This document shows positions 41,219 to 51,751 of a stretch of DNA of 64,000 nucleotides, one piece after another. Numbering within the stretch: the first letter of the stretch is position 1; the number at the start of each line of letters is the position of its first letter. The DNA lies in NCBI GenBank assembly GCA_938084175.1, contig CALKDR010000044.1, positions 1 through 64,000 of the forward strand. The letters run 5' to 3'. The notes beneath the pieces are model-generated. The model saw only the letters and a list, made by a program, of their open reading frames with translations, searched no databases and was not told the origin of the DNA. Made by a program: the position numbers and the translations under genes. Origin of the DNA: an uncultured Campylobacterales bacterium (GTDB lineage: Bacteria; Campylobacterota; Campylobacteria; Campylobacterales; Arcobacteraceae).

Positions 41219-42124
41219 ATGCAAAAAAAACATCATAAAGTAGAAACTCTACTTGATGCCATTCCTTATATTAAAAAATTTAATAATAAAACTATTGTAA
41301 TAAAATATGGTGGTTCAGCACAAACAAGTCCTGAATTACAAGAAAAATTCGCACAAGACATAGTTCTTTTATCACTTCTTGGAATTAACCCAGTTATAGT
41401 TCATGGTGGGGGAGCTAGAATTTCTGAACTCTTAGAAAAACTTGAAATTAAGTCTGAATTTATTGATGGACATAGAGTGACTTCAAAAGAAACTATGAGA
41501 GTTGTTGAAATGGTACTTTCTGGTGAAATAAATAAAAATATAACATCTTTACTAAATCATCATGGTGCAAAAGCTATTGGTATTTCAGGAAAAGACTCAG
41601 CAATTATAGAAGCAAAGCCAAAAGATGGTGGAAAGTTTGGATACACAGGTGAGATTACTGAGATAAATGCAGATTTAATTAACAACTTAATTAAAGAAGG
41701 ATTTATTCCAGTAATTGCTCCAATTGCGGATTCTGCAGAGCCAAATCATCCAGGATTTAATATTAATGCTGATTTTGCTGCATCAAAAGTTGCAGCTGCA
41801 CTTGGAGCTCAAAAGGTTCTATTTTTAACTGATATTGTAGGCGTTTTAGATAAAGAAGGTAAGTTATTAACTACCTTAGATAAAGAACAAGTTGAAGCTT
41901 ATAAAGCTGATGGAACAATAGCAGGTGGAATGATTCCAAAAGTTGATTCATGTATAGAAACTATTTATGATGGTGTAAATAAGGCACATATAATTGATGG
42001 TAGAGTTGAACATTCAATATTATTAGAGCTATTTACAAAAGATGGAATTGGAACACAATTTTTAAGAAGAGATAATCCTAATAATGGGATTGATATTGAT
42101 AAATTATTAAATGAAGAAGGATAA
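41219..42124 (+). CDS. argB: Acetylglutamate kinase
   Basis: TIVIKYGGSAQ; NPVIVHGGGARISELLEKL; ADFAASKVAAALGAQKVLFLTDI. Confidence 0.96.
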   Translation: MQKKHHKVETLLDAIPYIKKFNNKTIVIKYGGSAQTSPELQEKFAQDIVLLSLLGINPVIVHGGGARISELLEKLEIKSEFIDGHRVTSKETMRVVEMVLSGEINKNITSLLNHHGAKAIGISGKDSAIIEAKPKDGGKFGYTGEITEINADLINNLIKEGFIPVIAPIADSAEPNHPGFNINADFAASKVAAALGAQKVLFLTDIVGVLDKEGKLLTTLDKEQVEAYKADGTIAGGMIPKVDSCIETIYDGVNKAHIIDGRVEHSILLELFTKDGIGTQFLRRDNPNNGIDIDKLLNEEG

Positions 42125-42126
42125 AG

Positions 42127-43608
42127 ATGAATTTTATTGAAACAAGAGGCAATGATGGTATCAAAGCTAAAGAAGTATCATTTAGTGAAGCTATTTTAAG
42201 TCCAAGTGCTTCATTTGGTGGATTATATGTACCTGAAAAGTTACCTACATTCGAAAAAGATTTTTTAGTAAATCATATAAATAAAACATATAAAGAATTA
42301 GCCTATGATGTTTTAAAAGCTTTTGAAATTGATATTGATGAAGATGAAATAAATAAAGCATTAGACCTTTATGATAATTTTGATGATGCGTCAAATCCTT
42401 GTCCTGTAGTAAAAGTAAAAGATGATTTATTTGTGCATGAACAATATCACGGACCAACAAGAGCTTTTAAAGATATGGCATTACAACCTTTTGGTTCAAT
42501 TCTTTCTTCTATTGCACAAAAAAAAGATGAAAACTATTTAATACTTGCTGCAACTTCTGGTGATACAGGACCAGCTGCTTTAAATACTTTTAAAAACAAA
42601 AAGAATATTCAAGTAGCTTGTCTTTATCCTGAAGGTGGAACAAGTGATGTTCAAAGATTACAAATGGTTTGTGAAGATGGGAAAAACTTAAAAGTTATTG
42701 GAATTAAAGGTAATTTTGATGATGCACAATCTGCACTTAAAAAATTACTTGCATCAAAAAGTTTTAAAGAAGAATTACAAAGAGATGGTATTAAACTATC
42801 TGCTGCTAATTCTGTAAACTTTGGTAGAATTATTTTCCAAATAATTTATCATTTTTGGTCATATATCCAATTATTAAAACAAGAAGAAATACAAATGGGT
42901 GAAAAAATCTATTTAGTAGTACCTTCAGGAAACTTTGGAAATGTTTTAGGTGCATTTTATGCAAAAGAAATGGGAGTTCCAATTGAAAAATTCCTTGTAG
43001 CATCAAATGAAAATAATATTTTAACACAATGGATTAACACAGGTGTTTATGACATTAGAGGAAAAGAGTTAAAACTTACTAAATCACCTGCTATGGATAT
43101 TTTAAAATCATCTAATATTGAAAGAGTAATGTACTCGTTATATGGTGCAAAAAGAACAAAAGAATTATTAGATGACTTAAATCAGAATAACATTTTCAAA
43201 ATGAGTAAAGATGAAACACTTAAGCTTCAAAAAGAGTTTTCAGCTGTAGATTCAGATGATGCTTATGGGCAGAAAATAATTAAAGAATTTTTAGATGATG
43301 GGTATTTAATGGATCCTCATACAGCAACTTGTTTAAAAGCATACGAAGATTTAAAAGAAAAAAATCTAAAAACAGTTATTTATTCAACAGCAGAATGGAC
43401 TAAATTTTCACCTACTGTTTTGAATTCATTAAAGCAAAACAACCTAAAATACAGTGATAAAGAAGCATTAGAAGAAATCTCTTCAAAATATGATGCAAAC
43501 TTACCACAAAGTATAAAAGATTTATTTAACTCAAAAATTAATCATGATTCAATCATCAATAAAGATGACATAGAATCACAAATAGTTAAGTTTATTAGAG
43601 AATCATAA
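42127..43608 (+). CDS. thrC: Threonine synthase
   Basis: HGPTRAFKDMALQPFG; AATSGDTGPAALNTF; SVNFGRIIFQIIYHFWSY. Confidence 0.96.
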   Translation: MNFIETRGNDGIKAKEVSFSEAILSPSASFGGLYVPEKLPTFEKDFLVNHINKTYKELAYDVLKAFEIDIDEDEINKALDLYDNFDDASNPCPVVKVKDDLFVHEQYHGPTRAFKDMALQPFGSILSSIAQKKDENYLILAATSGDTGPAALNTFKNKKNIQVACLYPEGGTSDVQRLQMVCEDGKNLKVIGIKGNFDDAQSALKKLLASKSFKEELQRDGIKLSAANSVNFGRIIFQIIYHFWSYIQLLKQEEIQMGEKIYLVVPSGNFGNVLGAFYAKEMGVPIEKFLVASNENNILTQWINTGVYDIRGKELKLTKSPAMDILKSSNIERVMYSLYGAKRTKELLDDLNQNNIFKMSKDETLKLQKEFSAVDSDDAYGQKIIKEFLDDGYLMDPHTATCLKAYEDLKEKNLKTVIYSTAEWTKFSPTVLNSLKQNNLKYSDKEALEEISSKYDANLPQSIKDLFNSKINHDSIINKDDIESQIVKFIRES

Positions 43609-43620
43609 GATTCTCTAATA
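43593..43620 (+). terminator. Hairpin spanning the thrC stop codon
   Basis: TATTAGAGAATC-ATAA-GATTCTCTAATA; perfect 12-bp arms. Confidence 0.6.
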
Positions 43621-43691
43621 ATAAATAAAAACGCACATTATCTTACTTTTTGTGTATATAATTCTCAATAATAGCATTAACATAACATTTC

Positions 43692-43705
43692 GTGACATAA
43701 GTCAA
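43692..43705. promoter_or_regulatory. FNR/CRP-family-like box (GTGAC-ATAA-GTCAA) upstream of petABC
   Basis: Palindromic TGACATAAGTCA; centre is 34.5 nt from the end of TATAAT (43728-43733). Confidence 0.5.
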
Positions 43706-43768
43706 TCTTATTTAAGAAAAAACACAATATAATTAGTGGATTTTAATTCAAAAAAAAGGAAGCCAAAT

Positions 43769-44275
43769 ATGTCTAACGAAACTAATAGACGAGATTTTCT
43801 TGGTTATTCATTTGCTGCAGTTGCTGCAGTAGGTGGTGCCGCGTCACTTGTTGGTATGAAACAAGCATGGGATCCACTTCCAAGTGTTTTAGCTGGAGGT
43901 TTTACAAATGTAGAACTTGGTAGCTTAAAAGCTGGAAATCCCGTAACTGTTGCATGGAGAGGAAAGCCAATTTTCTTATTAAAGAAAACTGCTGCTATGG
44001 GAGAAGCTCCTAGAGATTTAATAATCGGTTCTGACAGATTTACTGTTGCAATTGGTTTATGTACTCACTTAGGGTGTATTCCAGCATGGAAGAAAGATAT
44101 GTGGAAGTGTGCCTGTCACGGTGGAGAATTCAATGCAAACGCAAAGAATACATTTGGACCTCCTCCAAGACCTCTTGATTTACCTCCATTTAGTGTAAAA
44201 GGAACATCTATCGTTTTAGGTGAAGAAGGTCCTGAATACAAAAGAATCGCTGCTACTATGATGGCGAAGGGGTAA
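43769..44275 (+). CDS. petA: Ubiquinol-cytochrome c reductase Rieske iron-sulfur subunit (start moved to ATG 43769)
   Basis: Tat-like NRRDFLGYSFAAVAAVGG; CTHLGC and CACHGG Rieske motifs. Confidence 0.95.
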   Translation: MSNETNRRDFLGYSFAAVAAVGGAASLVGMKQAWDPLPSVLAGGFTNVELGSLKAGNPVTVAWRGKPIFLLKKTAAMGEAPRDLIIGSDRFTVAIGLCTHLGCIPAWKKDMWKCACHGGEFNANAKNTFGPPPRPLDLPPFSVKGTSIVLGEEGPEYKRIAATMMAKG

Positions 44276-44278
44276 TCA

Positions 44279-45529
44279 ATGGCAAAATTTGAAAAAGCTA
44301 ACTCAACTGCTGAGTGGTTAGACCAAAGATTAAATACTACTGGACTTCAAAAAGTTTTAATGACTGAATATTGGGTTCCAAAAGATATTAACTTTTTATG
44401 GGCTATGGGTGTTCTATTAGCAACAACTTTTACTATTTTAATAGTTTCTGGTATTTTCTTAATGATGTACTACAAACCTGATATTAATTTAGCATTTGAT
44501 TCTGTTAACTACACAATTATGCAAGAAGTTGCATTTGGTTGGCTATTTAGACATATGCATGGTGTTGCAGCATCAGTTGTATTCTTAATTATTTATATTC
44601 ATATGTTTACAGGTATCTATTATGGTTCTTATAAACAAGGTAGAGAAATGATTTGGATTTCAGGTATGTTATTATTTGTAACATTCTCAGCTGCTGGATT
44701 CTCTGGATATATGCTTCCATGGGGACAAATGTCTTATTGGGCTGCAATGGTTATTACAAACCTATTTAGTGGAGTACCTATTATTGGACCTGAATTAGTT
44801 GTATGGATTAGAGGAGACTTTAATGTAGCGGATGCTACTTTAACTAGATTCTTTATGTTACATGTATTTCTTTTACCAGTTGCTATTATGGGTATTATTG
44901 GATTACACTTTTATACATTAAGAATTCCTCACGTTAATAACTTAACTTCTGAAGAGTTAGATTTTGATGAAGAAGCTGAAAAATATTTATCAGGAAATAA
45001 AAAAGAGTCAAAAGTTATTCCTTTCTGGCCTGTATTTATTTCTAAAGATTTTGCTGTATTAGGTATTTTCTTAATATTCTATTTTTACTTAGTATTCTTC
45101 CATTATAACTTTGCTATGGATCCAGTTAACTTTGATCCTGCAGATAATATGGTAACACCTGCTCATATTTATCCTGAGTGGTATTTCTTATGGTCATATG
45201 AAGTATTAAGAGGATTCTTCTTTGATATTGCTGGATTTAAAGCATTTGATATTGGATTAATTGCATTCGCATTTGCAAATGGTATTTTCCTTGTATTACC
45301 ATGGTTAGACAGAGATCCTGCAATTTTACCAGCACATAAAAGACCATTATTCTTTATTTGGTTCTGGGTATTAATGGCCGATTTAATTGTATTAACTGTT
45401 TATGGTAAATTACCACCAACAGGTGTAAATGCATGGGTTGGATTCTTCTCAGCTACATTATTTATACTTCTGTTCTTAGTATTACCTATCTTAACAAAAA
45501 TTGACGCTAAGAAAAGGGGATCATTATAA
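44279..45529 (+). CDS. petB: Cytochrome b
   Basis: 416 aa; GWLFRHMHGVAAS, GYMLPWGQMSYWAA, HIYPEWYFLWSYEVLRG. Confidence 0.95.
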   Translation: MAKFEKANSTAEWLDQRLNTTGLQKVLMTEYWVPKDINFLWAMGVLLATTFTILIVSGIFLMMYYKPDINLAFDSVNYTIMQEVAFGWLFRHMHGVAASVVFLIIYIHMFTGIYYGSYKQGREMIWISGMLLFVTFSAAGFSGYMLPWGQMSYWAAMVITNLFSGVPIIGPELVVWIRGDFNVADATLTRFFMLHVFLLPVAIMGIIGLHFYTLRIPHVNNLTSEELDFDEEAEKYLSGNKKESKVIPFWPVFISKDFAVLGIFLIFYFYLVFFHYNFAMDPVNFDPADNMVTPAHIYPEWYFLWSYEVLRGFFFDIAGFKAFDIGLIAFAFANGIFLVLPWLDRDPAILPAHKRPLFFIWFWVLMADLIVLTVYGKLPPTGVNAWVGFFSATLFILLFLVLPILTKIDAKKRGSL

Positions 45530-46413
45530 TGAAAGAATTAAAAGTATTAGCAGTAGTAGTAGCTTTAACGCTTATTACTTACTGGGGAGTTGAGCCATTT
45601 GCTCACTCTCAAATGCATCCACATGTAGATGCAGCTGATTTCAAATTTAAAGATTTGAAAGAAGACGTAGCTGATGTTACTTCTTTAAAAGGAAATGCAA
45701 CAGCTGGTGAAGCACTTGTAACTGCAAACTGTACAGCTTGTCACTCGATCAAAACTAAGGGTTACCCTGAAATTATGGATCATGCAAGTTCTGCAGCAGC
45801 TTATGGTGTAACTCCTCCTGATTTAGGATCTGCTGGAAAATTATATGATGCTTCTTATTTAGCTGCATTTATCAAAAATCCTGCAAAAGCTTCTCAAGTT
45901 GAACATAAATTTGTAGATGGACGAACTCATCCAATGCCAGGTTATGATTGGATGCAGCCACAAGAAATTGCAGATATGGTAGCATATTTACAATCTATTG
46001 CTCCAGAAGAAATGTCAAATAAAGAAGTATTTACAGATGCTTGTCAAAGATGTCACTCTATTAAATACGCAGATATGCAAAAAGGTACAATGGCAGCATT
46101 TACACCTGATGATAATATCAAAGCATATATGGGTAAATTACCACCTGATTTATCTCAACACATTAAATCAAGAGGTCATGAATATTTAGAAACATTTATT
46201 AACAAACCTCAAAAACATCTTGAAGGTACAGCAATGCCAAGAGTAGGACTTAATGAAGAGTCTCAAGCTCAGGTTATTACTTACTTAGAAGAAGTAGGTG
46301 ATTCAAGCAAAAAACAAAGAGAAGAATTAGGACCTAAGTTCTTAATTTATTTAGTAATATTTGCAATATTTGCAATTCTTTGGAAAAAATCTAAATGGAG
46401 AGATGTTCACTAG
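45529..46413 (+). CDS. petC: Diheme cytochrome c subunit of bc1 complex
   Basis: Two heme motifs CTACH and CQRCH; C-terminal TM anchor. Confidence 0.92.
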   Translation: MKELKVLAVVVALTLITYWGVEPFAHSQMHPHVDAADFKFKDLKEDVADVTSLKGNATAGEALVTANCTACHSIKTKGYPEIMDHASSAAAYGVTPPDLGSAGKLYDASYLAAFIKNPAKASQVEHKFVDGRTHPMPGYDWMQPQEIADMVAYLQSIAPEEMSNKEVFTDACQRCHSIKYADMQKGTMAAFTPDDNIKAYMGKLPPDLSQHIKSRGHEYLETFINKPQKHLEGTAMPRVGLNEESQAQVITYLEEVGDSSKKQREELGPKFLIYLVIFAIFAILWKKSKWRDVH

Positions 46414-46434
46414 AACCTCTTTTCATAAGACAAT

Positions 46435-46472
46435 AAAAAAGGCTTAGAAGTTTCACTTCTAAGCCTTTTTTA
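46435..46472 (+). terminator. Intrinsic terminator after petABC
   Basis: AAAAAAGGCTTAGAAG-tttca-CTTCTAAGCCTTTTTT. Confidence 0.9.
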
Positions 46473-46502
46473 ATTCTCTTTTATATATTTAATTAAATAT
46501 GT

Positions 46503-47174
46503 TTATATTAGTATTTTAGCTGCAGCAGAAAGTATTGCAGTTTCACTTCGTAAAATTATATTAGATTTAAAACCTACTATTTTATCTTTATTAAAAGCTA
46601 ATCTTTCGTCTTGAGAAAAACCACCCTCACATCCAATAACTAAAGTTTTAATATCAGTTTTTTTCTCATCTATTGATGTTTTAGAAAAATCTAAAAAATA
46701 TACATCATCATTTTCTTTTAAAACTTCATATAAAGAATTTCTAATTTCTAATTTTATTATATTTGATCTTCCACATTGAGAAGATGAGTTGATTAAAATC
46801 TTTTCTAATTTTTCAAAATTTACTTTAAAATTCTTTTGTGAGAATTCACAATAAACAAAAGTAATTTTATCAAGTCCTAACTCATTTAATGAAGCTAAAT
46901 ACTTTTCAATAGTCTTAGGGTCAACCAAACACCAAATCAAATGAAGATTATTATCATTCTTGATAATCTTTTCTTCATAAGATACTAGTTCAAAACTTGC
47001 ATTTCTTCTATTTATATCATTTAATTTATACAAATAAATGAAATCATCTTTTAGGTTTCTAAAATATATTTCATCATTTATTTTATGTCGTCTTGCTTTT
47101 ATTAAATATTTATATGTGTCATCACTTATTTCTAAGAACTTATCTCCACAATTAATATCAAAAGTAAACTGCAT
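46503..47174 (-). CDS. rsmE: 16S rRNA (uracil1498-N3)-methyltransferase
   Basis: SSSQCGRSNIIKLEI; LVIGCEGGFSQDERLAF; LRSETAILSAAAKI. Confidence 0.9.
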   Translation of the reverse strand: MQFTFDINCGDKFLEISDDTYKYLIKARRHKINDEIYFRNLKDDFIYLYKLNDINRRNASFELVSYEEKIIKNDNNLHLIWCLVDPKTIEKYLASLNELGLDKITFVYCEFSQKNFKVNFEKLEKILINSSSQCGRSNIIKLEIRNSLYEVLKENDDVYFLDFSKTSIDEKKTDIKTLVIGCEGGFSQDERLAFNKDKIVGFKSNIILRSETAILSAAAKILI

Positions 47175-47578
47175 TAAAACACTTTACTTATTAAATAAAC
47201 AGAAATAATTACTGAAATTTCAATAATATATATTTTTTTGGCATATTTATAAAACTCTTCTTGAGCTTTTACATCAGCGAATTTAATAACTCTCATTTTT
47301 TTATATCTTTTTATTTCAATTACTAATAAAAAGATTGAAGCAGGAATCATTAAAAATATTGTAATACTCATAACTTGTGCGTAAAAAGCAACTATTGTTC
47401 CTGTATAAATTACGATTGCATTAGTTAAATGATATAAAGGAGTCATTCCTCTTAATCTTTTTGCTAATTTTATAAAATCTTTTTGTGTTAATACTGAATA
47501 TAGATTAAATAGCATAACTGCTAAAAAAAAGTATATTACATAGACGTGTGTTGTGATTGCACTTTGCATTAGTTCCAT
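47174..47578 (-). CDS. Conserved hypothetical membrane protein
   Basis: 134 aa with about four hydrophobic segments; overlaps rsmE. Confidence 0.7.
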   Translation of the reverse strand: MELMQSAITTHVYVIYFFLAVMLFNLYSVLTQKDFIKLAKRLRGMTPLYHLTNAIVIYTGTIVAFYAQVMSITIFLMIPASIFLLVIEIKRYKKMRVIKFADVKAQEEFYKYAKKIYIIEISVIISVYLISKVF

Positions 47579-47661
47579 TATTGTTTATCTCACTTTTAAA
47601 AATTTTCGCTATTATAGCTAACTTGTCATAAGTTTTTATCTTAATTAAAAAAAGGAATAAA

Positions 47662-48885
47662 ATGGCTATTAGTGTTAATGATGCAATAAGCATTATTTCA
47701 AATATCAAAACAACTTTAAAGTATGAAATTATAGGAATTGAAGATGCACAAAATAGAGTTTGCGCACAGGAAATAATTGCAACAAGTTCTCTACCTAAAT
47801 TTGATAATTCTGCAATGGATGGTTATGCAATAATTTATAATGATAAAAATAATGAATTAGAAGTAATTGATACAATCTTTGCAGGTGATAATAATCACAG
47901 TATATTAAAAGAAAATACATGTATTAAAATAATGACGGGTGCGAGAATTCCTTCAAATACTACAGCTATTATTCCAAAAGAAGATACACAAACATTAGAT
48001 AATAAAAAAATTAAAATCATTGAAAATACAAAAGAACTTCAACACATAAGATTTATTGGTGAAGATATAAAAACAGGTGAAAAACTAATAGATATTGGAG
48101 ATGAACTAAACTTTGCAAAAATTACATTATTAGCAAGTCAGGGAATCTCTTTTATAAAAGTATATAAGAAGCCAAAAATTGTTGTATTTTCAAGTGGTGA
48201 AGAATTAAAACTTCATTATGAAAAGATACAAGACCACCAAATATATAATTCAAATACACCAACTTTTATTGCTCGTGCTAAAGAGCTTGGATGTGATGTT
48301 ACATTTATAGGTCAGGCAAAAGATACAGTTAATGCAATAAAAGAATTAGTAGAAAATTCTTTAGACGCAGATTTAATAGTTACCTCAGGTGGTGTTTCAG
48401 TAGGAGATGCAGATTTTACAAAAGAAGCGTTTAATGAATTAGATTTTCAAACATTGATAGATGGTATAAAAATTAAACCAGGAAAACCTACTATATTTGG
48501 AAAAATTGATAATACTTTTGTACTAAATTTACCAGGTAATCCTTTAGCATCAGCATTAATTTTTGAGTTATTTGGAAAAATACTAATTCAAAAACTTAAT
48601 GGGTCAAAAGAGATAAATCCAAGTTTTATTAATGCAAGAATAGATGAAAATTTCAAAACAAGAAAAGGAAGAATTACTATTATTCCAGGAATGTTTGATG
48701 GAGAATTTTTTAGTATTGCCAAAAAAAGATCGCCAGGAATGGTTTCTATTCTTTCTTCTTGTAATTGCATGATTGTATTAGATGAAGAAGTTGAATATTT
48801 AGCAAAAGATTCAAGTGTAAAAATATTACCAATAAATTGGAAATTCTTTAGTAAAGAAAAAAAGGACTTTTTAACATATGAGTAA
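47662..48885 (+). CDS. moeA: Molybdopterin molybdotransferase
   Basis: LPKFDNSAMDGYAI; KIMTGARIPSNTTAIIPKED; VTSGGVSVGDADFTKE; NLPGNPLASALIFELF. Confidence 0.95.
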   Translation: MAISVNDAISIISNIKTTLKYEIIGIEDAQNRVCAQEIIATSSLPKFDNSAMDGYAIIYNDKNNELEVIDTIFAGDNNHSILKENTCIKIMTGARIPSNTTAIIPKEDTQTLDNKKIKIIENTKELQHIRFIGEDIKTGEKLIDIGDELNFAKITLLASQGISFIKVYKKPKIVVFSSGEELKLHYEKIQDHQIYNSNTPTFIARAKELGCDVTFIGQAKDTVNAIKELVENSLDADLIVTSGGVSVGDADFTKEAFNELDFQTLIDGIKIKPGKPTIFGKIDNTFVLNLPGNPLASALIFELFGKILIQKLNGSKEINPSFINARIDENFKTRKGRITIIPGMFDGEFFSIAKKRSPGMVSILSSCNCMIVLDEEVEYLAKDSSVKILPINWKFFSKEKKDFLTYE

Positions 48886-49558
48886 AAAAATAAACAAAAA
48901 AGCTATATGTATTTTAAGTGGAGGAATGGACTCTACTTTAGCTTCATATATAGCAAAAAAAGATGGTTATGAAATAATTGCGGTTCATTTTAATTATGGA
49001 CAAAGAACCCAAGAAAGAGAATTAAAAGCATTTAGAGATATTTGTAATGATTTAGAAATTTCCAATAAATATGAAATAGATATTCCATTTTTTACACAAA
49101 TTGGAGCATCAGCACTTACAGATGATTCTATTGATGTACCAATTAATGGAGTTGAAAGTGGAGTACCTATTACTTATGTGCCTTTTAGAAATGGTATTTT
49201 TCTTTCAATTACAGCAGCAATTGCTGAAAAAGAAGAAGCTAGTGCTATGTATATTGGTGTTGTTCAAGAAGATAGTTCAGGTTATCCAGATTGCACTGAT
49301 AAATTTATCGCTGATATTACAAAAGCAATTAATCAAGGAACAAAAGAGACTACAAATATTGAAATTAAAACTCCTTTAGTTCATTTAAGTAAACAACAAA
49401 TTGTTCAATATGCAAATGAATTAAATGTTCCTTTGGAGCATACATGGTCATGTTATAAAGAAAGCGATGAAGCTTGTGGTGTTTGTGATTCATGTAGACT
49501 AAGATTAAATGGGTTCAAACTTGCAAATACTAAAGACCCAATCCCCTATAAAGTATAA
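48878..49558 (+). CDS. queC: 7-cyano-7-deazaguanine synthase
   Basis: AICILSGGMDSTLASYIAKK; VPFRNGIFLSITAAIAE; C-terminal Zn motif CGVCDSCRLR. Confidence 0.95.
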   Translation: MSKKINKKAICILSGGMDSTLASYIAKKDGYEIIAVHFNYGQRTQERELKAFRDICNDLEISNKYEIDIPFFTQIGASALTDDSIDVPINGVESGVPITYVPFRNGIFLSITAAIAEKEEASAMYIGVVQEDSSGYPDCTDKFIADITKAINQGTKETTNIEIKTPLVHLSKQQIVQYANELNVPLEHTWSCYKESDEACGVCDSCRLRLNGFKLANTKDPIPYKV

Positions 49559-49560
49559 AA

Positions 49561-50094
49561 ATGCATTGGAAAATATCAAAAGAATTCGATTTTTGCTACG
49601 GACATAGAGTTTGGTCTCAAACTTTAAATACTGAATTTTCATTAGATGGATGTTTAAAGTGTAGACACTTACATGGACATCAAGGAAAAATATTAGTTTA
49701 TTTAGAAGCAGAGCAATTAAAAGATGGAATGGTAACAGATTTTAAACATTTAAATTGGTTTAAAGCCTTTATAGATGATGTTTTAGATCACAAATTTATT
49801 TTAGATATAAATGACCCTTTATTTCAAACTTTAATTCCAAATGTATCAAAAGAGGAATTAATAAGTTTTGAAGAAGATTACTCAATTATAGATTTAAATA
49901 AATTTAAAAATGAAGCTATTCATTTAAAAGAATTATATGAAGGTTATATTATTGTTGATTTTATTCCAACAAGTGAAAATTTATCAGCATGGTTTTTAAA
50001 AATTGTGCAAAAGAAAATGAATAAGTTAAATGTAAAAGTTTCACATATAGAATTTTTAGAAACACCAAAAAGTAAAAGCACATTTTATGCTTGA
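49561..50094 (+). CDS. queD: 6-carboxytetrahydropterin synthase family protein
   Basis: FDFCYGHRVWSQ; CRHLHGHQGKILVYLEA; VTDFKHL. Confidence 0.9.
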   Translation: MHWKISKEFDFCYGHRVWSQTLNTEFSLDGCLKCRHLHGHQGKILVYLEAEQLKDGMVTDFKHLNWFKAFIDDVLDHKFILDINDPLFQTLIPNVSKEELISFEEDYSIIDLNKFKNEAIHLKELYEGYIIVDFIPTSENLSAWFLKIVQKKMNKLNVKVSHIEFLETPKSKSTFYA

Positions 50095-50851
50095 AATAAA
50101 TGAAATCTTTGGACCAACAATTCAAGGTGAAGGAAAACTAGTAGGTACTCCTTCTATATTTATTAGATTTGGAAAATGTAATTTTAATTGTGTAGGTTTT
50201 GATGTTGAATATGAAACACCAAGTGGAATTAAAAAATGTGGTTGTGATTCTTTTTATGCTGTTGATAAAGAGTTTAAAGATTCATGGACAAATTATAAAT
50301 CTTATGAAGAAATTGTAAAAGAAGTTGATGAATTAACAAAACAATCATCTGCTATTTATAAAATGGATATTGTAATAACAGGTGGGGAACCACTTTTATA
50401 TTGGTCTAAAGATGAATTTCAAAAGCTATTAAAATATTATATAAATGAAGGGCATAAAGTAACTATTGAAACTAACGCTTCATTAAATTTAAACTTTACA
50501 CATGATTATCAAAAAGAAATTATCTTTTCAATGAGTGTAAAACTAAGTAATTCACTTGAATCTTTGAAAAAAAGAGTTAATTATGAAACATTAAATAAAA
50601 TATTGTCAAAAACACAAGACTCTTATTTAAAGTTTGTAATAGATACAAAAATATTAGAAGATGCAAAGAATGAAATAAAAACAATATTAGAAAATATTCC
50701 TAAAACACAAGTTTATTTAATGCCTTTAGGCGATACAGCATCTAGTATAAATGAAAATTGCGAGCAAGTAATTCAAATGGCAATTGATTATGGATACATA
50801 TATTGTGATAGATTACATATACGAGTTTGGGATAATAAAAGGGGCGTATAG
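50087..50851 (+). CDS. queE: 7-carboxy-7-deazaguanine synthase
   Basis: EIFGPTIQGEGKLVGTPSIFIRFGKCNFNC; DIVITGGEPLLY; CDRLHIRVWDNKRGV. Confidence 0.93.
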   Translation: MLEINEIFGPTIQGEGKLVGTPSIFIRFGKCNFNCVGFDVEYETPSGIKKCGCDSFYAVDKEFKDSWTNYKSYEEIVKEVDELTKQSSAIYKMDIVITGGEPLLYWSKDEFQKLLKYYINEGHKVTIETNASLNLNFTHDYQKEIIFSMSVKLSNSLESLKKRVNYETLNKILSKTQDSYLKFVIDTKILEDAKNEIKTILENIPKTQVYLMPLGDTASSINENCEQVIQMAIDYGYIYCDRLHIRVWDNKRGV

Positions 50852-50913
50852 ATATAATACGCAATTATTTAAGAAATATCTTATAAGAATGAAATTTTTA
50901 ATAAAGGACGAAT

Positions 50914-51657
50914 ATGAATTTTACAGGTTCAAATGTATTAGTAACAGGCGCTAGTCGTGGTATTGGTGCACAAATTGCTAAAACTTTAGCAGGCTATGGA
51001 TTAAAAGTATGGATTAACTATAGAAGTGGAGCAGAAGCTGCACAAAAGATACAAGAAGAGATTGAAGCTTCAGGTGGAAAAGCTGCTATTATTAAAGCTG
51101 ATGTTACTAATGAAGAAGAGTTTGTAGCTGCTATTAAAACAATAGTTGATGCAGATGGAGAATTATCTTATTTAGTAAATAATGCTGGAATTACAAAAGA
51201 CAAATTAGCTCTTAGAATGAGTGTTGAAGACTTTAATGACGTTATTAGTGCAAACTTAACATCAACATTTATTGGATGTAAAGCTTCTCTAAAATTCATG
51301 GGTAAAAAAAGATTTGGTTCAATTGTAAATATCTCTTCAATTGTTGGAGAAATGGGAAATCCAGGTCAGACAAATTATGCTGCATCTAAAGGTGGAGTTA
51401 ATGCTATGACTAAAGCTTTTGCTAAAGAAGCAGCAGCACGTGGTATTAGATATAATGCAGTTACTCCTGGTTTTATTCAAACTGATATGACTCATGAATT
51501 AAAAGATGAAGTTAAAGCTGAATATGAAAAAAATATTCCTTTATCAAGATTTGGAAATCCTAGTGAAATTGCTGATGCAGTTGCATTTTTATTAAGTGAT
51601 CATTCATCATATATAACAGGTGAAATTTTAAAAGTTAATGGTGGATTATACGTTTAA
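50914..51657 (+). CDS. fabG: 3-oxoacyl-ACP reductase
   Basis: VTGASRGIGAQIAKTL; YAASKGGVNAMTKAFAKE; SSYITGEILKVNGGLYV. Confidence 0.96.
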   Translation: MNFTGSNVLVTGASRGIGAQIAKTLAGYGLKVWINYRSGAEAAQKIQEEIEASGGKAAIIKADVTNEEEFVAAIKTIVDADGELSYLVNNAGITKDKLALRMSVEDFNDVISANLTSTFIGCKASLKFMGKKRFGSIVNISSIVGEMGNPGQTNYAASKGGVNAMTKAFAKEAAARGIRYNAVTPGFIQTDMTHELKDEVKAEYEKNIPLSRFGNPSEIADAVAFLLSDHSSYITGEILKVNGGLYV

Positions 51658-51751
51658 TTAATTTAACGTATTAAATAAATTTTATAACTTAAAAGACTTT
51701 TTAAAAACTTTTTTGTTATAATACTAGACAATTTTATAAAAGGAATTAAAT

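Noticed and set aside
49101-49379. Plus-strand ORF of 92 aa overlapping queC
   Set aside because: Out-of-frame Leu/Gln-rich translation of queC; not coding.
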